DNA from: Pleionea sp041589565
Lineage (GTDB): Bacteria > Pseudomonadota > Gammaproteobacteria > Enterobacterales > Kangiellaceae
Assembly (NCBI GenBank): GCA_041589565.1
Contig: JBFHVL010000038.1
Span: forward strand, 1-20,760
Length of the DNA stretch: 20,760 nt
Reading direction: 5' to 3'
Shown: positions 14,667-20,760 of the stretch, one piece after another
Layout: the number at the start of each line of letters is the position of its first letter
How positions within the stretch are numbered: the first letter of the stretch is position 1
Position numbers and translations under genes: made by a program
Notes under the pieces: generated by a model
Told to the model about the DNA's origin: nothing
The model's database searches: none
Seen by the model: only the letters and a program-made list of their open reading frames with translations

Positions 14667-14833
14667 CGTTTGCTGAACAAAAATACGACTGAATAGTCAT
14701 ATCAACCGATAACTATGCCACAGGAAGGCTGTTTCCGCTTAATTAAAATTTAGTAATGCAGTTCATTGCTAAAGATCTGGTAATTACAGCGGGGGCATCT
14801 ACACTTTACTAAATTATCAGTAAAAAACTGTAG
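14667..14833 (+). other. Intergenic region before the diguanylate cyclase gene
   Basis: These 167 AT-rich bases contain no gene, no convincing terminator and no clear sigma70 promoter. A small CAGT-AAAAA-ACTG hairpin (14818-14830) lies just before the ATG of the next gene, where no good Shine-Dalgarno is visible. Confidence 0.4.
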
Positions 14834-16252
14834 ATGAAACAATCATTACACTACATTGAATTAATACTGGTTGCTATCACTTATGTGATTTTGGCAAGGG
14901 TAGGTCAGCTCTTTGCTATTGATCCGGGAAATATAACGCCACTATGGTTTCCATCGGGTGTTATGGTGGCATGGACCTTGTTACGTGGCAGTTACATATG
15001 GCCCGGCGTTTTTATTGGAGCATTCTCGGGCAATATCTGGGCTTACTTTAGTGCAGATTCACTTTCTATAGCTATTTCTTCTATCGCTGCGGCGTCTTTC
15101 AATGGTGTAGGAGATGTAGTTGCATGTGTTATTTTAGCGGAGCTTGTTTGTAGCAAGTGCAAAACGCGCAACCCTTTTAATAGATCACGTCACTTACTCT
15201 GGTTCGTCACGCTCTGCGTATTTGCTGGTCCTTTTATTAGTTCAGCTCTGGGTGTTGGTGGCCTTGTTATTTTTTCATTTATTCCGTTTGAAGATATATT
15301 GAATTCAATGGGAGTTTGGCTTTTCGGTGATGCATTAGGTGTACTAATATTCACCCCAATGGTAATAACATGGTGCTTGCCTTCCCGAATACAATACTCC
15401 AAAGAGTTACTGGGTTTAATTCTTCTGGCAAGCTACGCTAGTTTGATTACTGGCCTATATTTTGAGCTAATTACAGTCCCGGTTACACTTGAATCTATTG
15501 CTTTATTGGGTGTTCCAATAGCCCTTTATGGTTTTTTGTATTACGGACAACGTGTCGCTTTTACAGTACTCCTCGCTGTTGGAGCGGTATCTATCATAGC
15601 TACAGTTAATGGAAAAGGTCCCTATGCTCAGGAGGCATTGGCAAACGCAATAATGCAGTTGCAGTTCTTTCTTGGAATTTTTGGTTTATGCATCTACGTA
15701 ACCGGCGTATTCCTTTCAAGCAAAGAAGAGGTTACCCTTAATTTGGTTAAGAAAAAAGCCGAGCTTGAAACCCTTTATAGGCGGGATCAGCTAACAAATA
15801 CCTGGAATCGATACCGCATAACAGAATTTTTAGAATACGAGCTGTCCAGATTTAATCGTTACGGTTCGACATTTGGATTGATTCTTTTCGATATTGACGA
15901 TTTTAAAAAGATAAATGATAGTTTGGGCCATCCGGAAGGAGATAAGCTTTTAGTTGAACTCTGTGATTTAGTGTCCTCTCACACGCGTCAAGTTGATCTT
16001 TTCGGACGATGGGGTGGAGAAGAATTTGTAATTGTAGTGGTCGATACTGAAAAATCCGAGCTGGTCGAGCTTTCAAATAAAATTTGTAACCTGATAGCGA
16101 ATCACCAGTTTGGTTTAGGCGATAAAGTGACTGTAAGCGTCGGAGCAACGATGGTTTCAAAAGGAGATACTGTTCTAAGTCTATTTGATCGCGTCGACGA
16201 TGCTTTATACTGTTCAAAAAGAGAAGGTAAGAATAAAGTCACTGTAAGTTAA
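14834..16252 (+). CDS. MASE1-GGDEF membrane diguanylate cyclase
   Basis: The 472-residue protein has an N-terminal multi-helix membrane sensor (about 1-295, roughly eight helices) of the MASE1 type, with PGNITPLWFPSGVMVAW and YIWPGVFIGAFSGNI as hallmarks. A short coiled linker (about 297-316) and a C-terminal GGDEF domain (about 317-472) follow. The catalytic signature GGEEF is at 394-398. The metal-binding DIDDFKKIND and the SLGHPEGD block are intact, so it should make cyclic di-GMP from two GTP. Arg385 and Asp388 form an RxxD inhibitory site five residues before GGEEF, so product feedback is expected. There is no EAL domain. The MASE1 ligand is not known. Linkage to the upstream secreted DUF2057 gene and the exopolysaccharide locus at the left end fits a biofilm theme, but this is inference. 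Confidence 0.9.
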   Translation: MKQSLHYIELILVAITYVILARVGQLFAIDPGNITPLWFPSGVMVAWTLLRGSYIWPGVFIGAFSGNIWAYFSADSLSIAISSIAAASFNGVGDVVACVILAELVCSKCKTRNPFNRSRHLLWFVTLCVFAGPFISSALGVGGLVIFSFIPFEDILNSMGVWLFGDALGVLIFTPMVITWCLPSRIQYSKELLGLILLASYASLITGLYFELITVPVTLESIALLGVPIALYGFLYYGQRVAFTVLLAVGAVSIIATVNGKGPYAQEALANAIMQLQFFLGIFGLCIYVTGVFLSSKEEVTLNLVKKKAELETLYRRDQLTNTWNRYRITEFLEYELSRFNRYGSTFGLILFDIDDFKKINDSLGHPEGDKLLVELCDLVSSHTRQVDLFGRWGGEEFVIVVVDTEKSELVELSNKICNLIANHQFGLGDKVTVSVGATMVSKGDTVLSLFDRVDDALYCSKREGKNKVTVS

Positions 16253-16359
16253 GCACCCAGTGTATACTTACTTTTAATTTTCTTGTCGACGTTTAATCTT
16301 TTCTCTATATAAAACCTAGAGCCTTTACGACTCTTGGTTGCTCAAGAGCAGCAGAACCT
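16253..16359. other. Convergent intergenic region between the GGDEF gene and fdxA
   Basis: These 107 bases contain two small inverted repeats: CTCTA / TAGAG (16303-16321) and CTCTTG / CAAGAG (16331-16348, 6-base loop). Neither has a proper U-tract on either strand, so any terminator function is uncertain. Confidence 0.35.
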
Positions 16360-16683
16360 TTATTTTTCCAAATATTGTAATTTATCTGATTTGCCATCCC
16401 AATCGGCAGCATCTGGAAGAGGGTCCTTTTTCTCGGAAATATTCGGCCACTTTTCTGCTAATTCTGCATTTAGATCAATAAAGTGTTTTTGATCGGCAGG
16501 TACATCGTCTTCTTCATAAATGGCTTCAGCTGGACACTCTGGTTCACACAATGCGCAGTCGATACACTCATCGGGATGAATAACCAAAAAATTAGGGCCT
16601 TCATAAAAACAATCGACCGGACAGACTTCCACACAGTCAGTATATTTACATTTGATACAGTTTTCGGTGACGACAAAAGCCAT
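16360..16683 (-). CDS. fdxA: 7Fe ferredoxin FdxA ([3Fe-4S][4Fe-4S])
   Basis: This is a soluble low-potential electron carrier of 107 residues, the usual size for Azotobacter FdI-type ferredoxins. The N-terminal cysteines (Cys9, 12, 17, 21, 25) and Cys40, 43, 46 and 50 are each one position later than in FdI. By that comparison Cys9, Cys17 and Cys50 bind the [3Fe-4S] cluster, and Cys21, Cys40, Cys43 and Cys46 bind the [4Fe-4S] cluster. The C-terminal extension typical of the family (from about residue 58) is present. Its ATG is 3 bases after the mutS stop and its GGAG ribosome site lies inside the end of mutS, so it is probably co-transcribed and coupled. The physiological partner is not known. 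Confidence 0.96.
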   Translation of the reverse strand: MAFVVTENCIKCKYTDCVEVCPVDCFYEGPNFLVIHPDECIDCALCEPECPAEAIYEEDDVPADQKHFIDLNAELAEKWPNISEKKDPLPDAADWDGKSDKLQYLEK

Positions 16684-16686
16684 AAT

Positions 16687-19266
16687 TTACTCCGAAGAAT
16701 TAATTTGTTGTTGCCACTGGTATACATGTTCTAACGCTTCTCGCGGCGATAAACTGTCAATATCCAGTGCTTTAATCTGTTTGAATACTTGCTCTTTTTG
16801 CGCCGACTTTAAGTTTTGCTTTAGCGCTTCTACAGGTGTTTCTTTTAATACTGCACGTTCGGAATGGTTTTCTAACTGCTCGAGTTGAAATCGAGCGGCT
16901 TCTATAACTTTTGCAGGAAGTCCTGCAAGTTTTCCAACTTCAATACCGAAACTTTGACTTGCTGGACCTGGATGAATACGGTGTTCGAGGAGCAGTTTTT
17001 CACCATGTTCCTGCGCGCCAAAGTGAAAGTTTTGTGCACCTTCAAATTGTTCCGCAAAATCGGTCATTTCAAAGTAATGAGTTGCAAATAAAGTAAAGCT
17101 GCCTACCGAATTGTGAATATGCTCAGCAATGGCCCAGGCTAACGACAAGCCATCAAAAGTACTGGTTCCACGACCAATTTCATCAAGTAGCACCAGACTA
17201 TTTGGTGTCGCGTTTTTTAATATATAGGCTGCTTCGGTCATTTCAACCATAAAGGTGGAACGGCCCGAGGCTAAGTCGTCGGATGCACCGATTCGGGTAA
17301 ATATTCGATCAACTGGGCCTATTTTTGCGTTTTTTGCTGGTACAAAGCTGCCGATATTGGCCATTAAAACGATCAATGCAGTCTGGCGCATATAGGTCGA
17401 CTTGCCGCCCATATTCGGCCCGGTAATAATTTGTGTTCTTTGTGTTTTATCGAGCTGGATCGGATTAGCGATAAATGGATGAGTGGTTTGCTCAACGACA
17501 GGATGTCTGCCATCTTCAATAATAATCTTTTTTTCGTCGATAAGTTCTGGGCATACATAATTGAAGTTGATGGCTGTTTCGGCAAAGGACTGTAATACAT
17601 CGATTTCGGCTACGCTTTGTGCGGTTGCATGAATGGCTCGAACTAGAGGCTGTATTTGTACAATCAGCGATTGATACAAATCTTTCTCCAGCGCCAAAGA
17701 CTTAGCCTTAGCTGATAATACTTGTTCTTCGTATTGCTTTAATTCTGGTGTAATAAAACGTTCGACGTTTTTTAATGTTTGTCGACGAATAAAGTGTTCA
17801 GGAACTTCCTGGCTTTGTGCTCGTGAGATTTCAATGTAAAACCCGTGAACTTTATTAAAACCTACTTTTAGGGTTGAAATGCCGGTGTTTTGTTTTTCTT
17901 TTTGCTCAAGCTCAATTAAAAAGCTATCGGCGTTGCAGGCTAGATCACGCAGGCGATCAAGCTCTTTATCGAAACCATCGGCAATCACACCACCATCTCG
18001 GATGGTAACGGGCGGGTTTTCGATAATAGCCTTGCCCAGTAAGGACTGTAACTCGCTTAAATTAACCAACTCGTCAGCAATAGATTTCAGCACCTTACTT
18101 TTAGGAGTGGTAAGTTGTGCTCGTAACTCTTCAATATGAAGCAGACTGTGTTTTAAGCGTACTAAATCCCGCGGACGTGCAGAGCCCAACGCAATTCGAG
18201 TGGCAATGCGCTCAATATCAGAGATATGTTTTAACGAGTCACGAATATCGTGGGTGCCATGTTGAATCAATTCTTTGACAATCAGATGACGCAGTTGCAC
18301 CAATGACCGTTGTGCCAATGGTTGATGTAGCCAGCGCTTTAAAAGGCGTTTTCCCATCACACTGCAGGTTTCGTCTAAAACGGAGAGTAGTGTGTTGTCT
18401 TCAGCACCTTGAAGATTTTGTGTTAACTCAAGGTTTTTTCGAGTTGCTGAATCTAGGCGAATGCAGTCTTGATTAAAATAAGGAATTAATTGTTGGATAT
18501 GCGGCAAAGTGCCGCGCTGCGTTTCTTCCGCGTATTGTAGTACAGCGCCTGCTGCACCGATCGCTTCATTGAACGAGTCGCAACCAAAAGAGGCTAAACT
18601 TTCTACCGCTAGCTTTTTGCACAAGCTGGTTCGGTTTTCTTCGATATCAAAGTAGTAATCGGGTAGCTCGCGTAAGCAATGATGCTTCCAACTACCGTCA
18701 CTTTTTTCGGACACTAAAAGCTCAGCCGGTTGTAATCGGTGTATTTCGCTTTTCAGCTCTTCGCTGGTAGCGAATTCTCCGACCCAAAATTGACCACCTG
18801 CCAAGTCAAGCCAGGCTAGACCATGATTTCGTCGAGATTGAAAAATAGCTGCGAGTAGTTGTACTGCATCACTAGCAAGTAAGGATTCATCGCTAACTGT
18901 ACCAGGTGTCAAAATTCGAACAACTTTACGTTCGACGGGTCCTTTGCTGGTCGCAGGATCGCCAATTTGTTCGCATATAGCGACTGACTCACCCAGTTTT
19001 AATAATCGGGAAAGATAGTTATCGACCGCATGGTAGGGAACGCCAGCCATTGGAATAGGCTCGCCAGCGCTTTGCCCTCGCTTAGTTAAGGTAATATCTA
19101 ATAGGTCAGCCGCTTTGATGGCGTCGTCAAAAAACAGCTCATAAAAGTCACCCATACGATAAAACAGCAACTGATCGGGATGCGCCGCTTTTATCGACAG
19201 ATATTGGCGCATCATCGGAGTGTGCGCTTTCAGGTCGTCTAGTATAGAATTGGTTCCTTGTTTCAT
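16687..19266 (-). CDS. mutS: DNA mismatch repair protein MutS
   Basis: MutS recognises base mismatches and small loops and recruits MutL. The protein has 859 residues (E. coli 853). The mismatch-reading motif is in YRMGDFYELFFDDA with Phe41 and Glu43. Connector, lever and clamp domains follow. The ATPase domain has Walker A GPNMGGKS at 616-623, Walker B in LVLLDEIGRGTSTFDG and the downstream FATHYFEMT signature. The C-terminal tail ending YQWQQQINSSE is the tetramerisation-type extension. The start is the only in-frame ATG before the conserved HTPMM segment; its ribosome site is weak. It is divergent from pncC over a 70-base gap and is followed by fdxA, an arrangement also known in Pseudomonas. 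Confidence 0.98.
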   Translation of the reverse strand: MKQGTNSILDDLKAHTPMMRQYLSIKAAHPDQLLFYRMGDFYELFFDDAIKAADLLDITLTKRGQSAGEPIPMAGVPYHAVDNYLSRLLKLGESVAICEQIGDPATSKGPVERKVVRILTPGTVSDESLLASDAVQLLAAIFQSRRNHGLAWLDLAGGQFWVGEFATSEELKSEIHRLQPAELLVSEKSDGSWKHHCLRELPDYYFDIEENRTSLCKKLAVESLASFGCDSFNEAIGAAGAVLQYAEETQRGTLPHIQQLIPYFNQDCIRLDSATRKNLELTQNLQGAEDNTLLSVLDETCSVMGKRLLKRWLHQPLAQRSLVQLRHLIVKELIQHGTHDIRDSLKHISDIERIATRIALGSARPRDLVRLKHSLLHIEELRAQLTTPKSKVLKSIADELVNLSELQSLLGKAIIENPPVTIRDGGVIADGFDKELDRLRDLACNADSFLIELEQKEKQNTGISTLKVGFNKVHGFYIEISRAQSQEVPEHFIRRQTLKNVERFITPELKQYEEQVLSAKAKSLALEKDLYQSLIVQIQPLVRAIHATAQSVAEIDVLQSFAETAINFNYVCPELIDEKKIIIEDGRHPVVEQTTHPFIANPIQLDKTQRTQIITGPNMGGKSTYMRQTALIVLMANIGSFVPAKNAKIGPVDRIFTRIGASDDLASGRSTFMVEMTEAAYILKNATPNSLVLLDEIGRGTSTFDGLSLAWAIAEHIHNSVGSFTLFATHYFEMTDFAEQFEGAQNFHFGAQEHGEKLLLEHRIHPGPASQSFGIEVGKLAGLPAKVIEAARFQLEQLENHSERAVLKETPVEALKQNLKSAQKEQVFKQIKALDIDSLSPREALEHVYQWQQQINSSE

Positions 19267-19336
19267 GGCACCGATTGTACTCGAACCCTTTACCGTGAAA
19301 CAAAAGAAAATTGGGAAAAGGTCGGAGCCTGATTAA
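19267..19336. other. Divergent intergenic region mutS / pncC
   Basis: These 70 bases must hold the start signals of both mutS (-) and pncC (+). I see a GGAG ribosome site 9 bases before the pncC ATG but no convincing sigma70 promoter and no LexA-type box. Confidence 0.4.
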
Positions 19337-19840
19337 ATGTCCAACAATATTGATTCAATCTTGAGCGCTCTTGCTCAAGAGGCCACCCGTCGAGGCCTGA
19401 TTATTGCCACTGCCGAATCTTGTACCGGCGGTTGGATCGCCAAATCCATAACTGATTTACCAGGTAGTTCGGCTTGGTTTGACTGTGGTTTTGTGACCTA
19501 CAGTAATCACGCAAAACAAACTATGTTGGGCGTCAGTGATGAATTAATAAGCAAACACGGCGCAGTGTCCAGGGAAGTGGTTGAATCCATGTGCCAAGGT
19601 GCGTTAAAACACTCGAAAGCCAATTGGTCGATTGCCGTCAGTGGTGTCGCGGGTCCTGACGGTGGCACCCCCGATAAACCAGTGGGTACCGTTTGGATAG
19701 CTTGGCAGAAAAAGTCTGGAGTGCCTACCGCTAAGCTGTATTATTTCCAAGGCGACCGAGATTTAGTTCGACGACAAACGGTGCAATACGCGCTTGATGA
19801 GTTATTGAACTTGGTGGCAAAACAACTACCTAAAAAATAA
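19337..19840 (+). CDS. pncC: Nicotinamide-nucleotide amidohydrolase PncC (CinA C-terminal domain protein)
   Basis: PncC hydrolyses nicotinamide mononucleotide to nicotinate mononucleotide and ammonia, in pyridine nucleotide recycling. The 167-residue protein is the stand-alone CinA C-terminal domain, without the N-terminal molybdopterin-binding-like domain of full CinA. The conserved TAESCTGGWIAKSITDLPGSS block carries the active-site Ser28. CGFVTYSNHAKQTMLGV, the GVAGPDGGTPDKPVGTVW loop and the C-terminal R-rich helix RDLVRRQTVQYALDELL are all intact. A GGAG ribosome site precedes the ATG. It lies directly upstream of recA, a classic position for this gene, and may share its transcript. Confidence 0.95.
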   Translation: MSNNIDSILSALAQEATRRGLIIATAESCTGGWIAKSITDLPGSSAWFDCGFVTYSNHAKQTMLGVSDELISKHGAVSREVVESMCQGALKHSKANWSIAVSGVAGPDGGTPDKPVGTVWIAWQKKSGVPTAKLYYFQGDRDLVRRQTVQYALDELLNLVAKQLPKK

Positions 19841-19860
19841 CTATTCATTTGAGTAGTTAT
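19837..19860. repeat. Inverted repeat between pncC and recA
   Basis: ATAACTATTC (19837-19846) pairs with GAGTAGTTAT (19851-19860) with one G-T wobble around a 4-base loop. It covers the pncC stop codon. No T-tract follows on the plus strand, so it is not a standard terminator for pncC. Read as DNA it has the form CTA-N10-TAG, near where an SOS operator would be expected. Confidence 0.5.
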
Positions 19861-19917
19861 ATGGAATAATGACCCCATTGTATCGCTTAAATAATAAACA
19901 TTTGTCTGGAGAAAACG
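19841..19917 (+). promoter_or_regulatory. Putative recA promoter region, without canonical LexA box
   Basis: The 77 bases before recA are AT-rich. The best sigma70-like pair is ATGACC (19869-19874) and TAATAA (19892-19897) with a 17-base spacer, a weak match. No CTGT-N8-ACAG sequence, nor even CTG-N10-CAG, is present. A GGAG ribosome site (19908-19911) sets the recA start. Confidence 0.35.
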
Positions 19918-20760
19918 ATGGACGATAGCAAAAAGAAAGCCTTAGGCGCGGCCTTATCACAAATAGAGCGCCAATTCGGCAAGGGTTCGATCATGCGCAT
20001 GGGCGATCCGCAAAATGCCAGGGAATTTGAGGTGATTTCTTCAGGTTCATTAGGCTTGGACTTAGCGCTAGGTGTTGGCGGCTTCCCGAAAGGACGAATT
20101 ATTGAAATTTACGGGCCAGAGTCGTCCGGTAAAACCACTATAGCGTTGCAGGCGGTTGCCAATTGTCAGAAGAATAATGGTACTGCGGCTTTTGTGGATG
20201 CAGAACACGCTTTAGATCCCGTTTATGCTGAAAAACTCGGTGTTAACCTGGATGACTTGCTGGTTTCGCAGCCCGATACCGGTGAACAAGCACTGGAAAT
20301 TACCGATATGCTGGTACGCTCCGGAGCAGTAGATATTATCGTTGTTGACTCGGTTGCCGCATTAACGCCAAAAGCCGAAATAGAAGGTGAGATGGGCGAC
20401 TCACACATGGGATTACAAGCTCGCTTAATGTCTCAGGCGCTGCGTAAGCTTACTGCTAATATTCAACGCGCCAATTGTACGGTTATCTTTATCAACCAAA
20501 TTCGTATGAAGATAGGCGTAATGTTTGGCTCGCCCGAAACTACCACCGGTGGTAACGCGCTTAAATTTTACTCCTCAATTCGTTTGGATATTCGTCGTAC
20601 CGGTTCAATTAAGCAGGGCGACGAAGTAGTCGGTAACGAGACTCGTGTCAAAGTAGTTAAAAACAAGGTCGCACCTCCCTTTAGACAAGCTGAGTTCCAG
20701 ATTATGTATGGTGAAGGAAGCTCATTAGAAGGCGAGCTGATCGATCTTGGGGTAAAAGAA
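19918..20760 (+). CDS. recA: Recombinase RecA (3' end outside window)
   Basis: RecA forms filaments on single-stranded DNA, drives strand exchange and stimulates LexA self-cleavage. The window holds the first 281 codons from ATG 19918 with no interruption; about 60-70 residues are missing at the right edge. The N-terminus (ALGAALSQIERQFGKGSIMRMG) is typical. Walker A GPESSGKT lies at 66-73, the same position as in E. coli. VDSVAALTPKAEIEGEMGDS and SHMGLQARLMSQALRKL cover Walker B and L1, and INQIRMKIGVMFGSPETTTGG covers L2. LDIRRTGSIKQGDEVVGNETRVKVVKNK follows as in the family. Start choice is supported by the GGAG ribosome site. Confidence 0.97.
   Translation, partial: MDDSKKKALGAALSQIERQFGKGSIMRMGDPQNAREFEVISSGSLGLDLALGVGGFPKGRIIEIYGPESSGKTTIALQAVANCQKNNGTAAFVDAEHALDPVYAEKLGVNLDDLLVSQPDTGEQALEITDMLVRSGAVDIIVVDSVAALTPKAEIEGEMGDSHMGLQARLMSQALRKLTANIQRANCTVIFINQIRMKIGVMFGSPETTTGGNALKFYSSIRLDIRRTGSIKQGDEVVGNETRVKVVKNKVAPPFRQAEFQIMYGEGSSLEGELIDLGVKE

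Noticed and set aside
14667..14833. Cyclic di-GMP riboswitch before the GGDEF gene
   Set aside because: The conserved GEMM core and tetraloop-receptor elements are not present in this stretch.

Overview
The window is a core chromosomal segment of a gammaproteobacterium of moderate, roughly mid-40s GC (estimated by eye). The protein sequences are close to E. coli and Pseudomonas in the TCA enzymes. The gene order (gltA divergent from sdhCDAB-sucABCD, and fdxA-mutS divergent from pncC-recA) is a classic gammaproteobacterial layout. I cannot assign a genus from sequence alone; a marine, Oceanospirillales/Kangiella-like lineage is a guess.

Region 1 (1-1589, + strand) is the tail of an exopolysaccharide locus. 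It holds the 3' part of a polyprenyl-phosphate sugar transferase and an ExeA-like AAA ATPase of the subfamily that travels with XrtA/PEP-CTERM exosortase loci. A bidirectional terminator (about 1621-1651) separates it from gltA.

Region 2 (1667-12908) is the TCA block. gltA (citrate synthase) is on the minus strand. Reading rightwards from a divergent promoter region are sdhC, sdhD, sdhA, sdhB (succinate dehydrogenase), sucA, sucB (2-oxoglutarate dehydrogenase E1 and E2) and sucC, sucD (succinyl-CoA synthetase). Together they carry out the steps oxaloacetate to citrate and 2-oxoglutarate to succinyl-CoA to succinate to fumarate. The E3 gene lpd is not in the cluster. Hairpins lie between sdhB and sucA, between sucB and sucC, and after sucD, so the block is probably read as partly independent segments.

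Region 3 (12909-16359) is an accessory pocket of four + strand genes: a leaderless zinc amidase (Amidase_2 fold), an overlapping small two-helix membrane protein resembling the SLATT effector family, a secreted DUF2057 (YccT/CsgI-like) protein, and a MASE1-GGDEF diguanylate cyclase. The amidase/SLATT-like pair, behind a promoter with inverted repeats, is the best candidate here for an undescribed system.

Region 4 (16360-20760) is housekeeping again: fdxA (7Fe ferredoxin) and mutS on the minus strand with a 3-nt gap, then pncC (CinA C-terminal-type NMN amidohydrolase) and recA on the plus strand. recA runs off the right edge after 281 codons. No canonical LexA box is visible upstream of recA. 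I see no rRNA, tRNA, CRISPR array, insertion sequence or integrase in the window.
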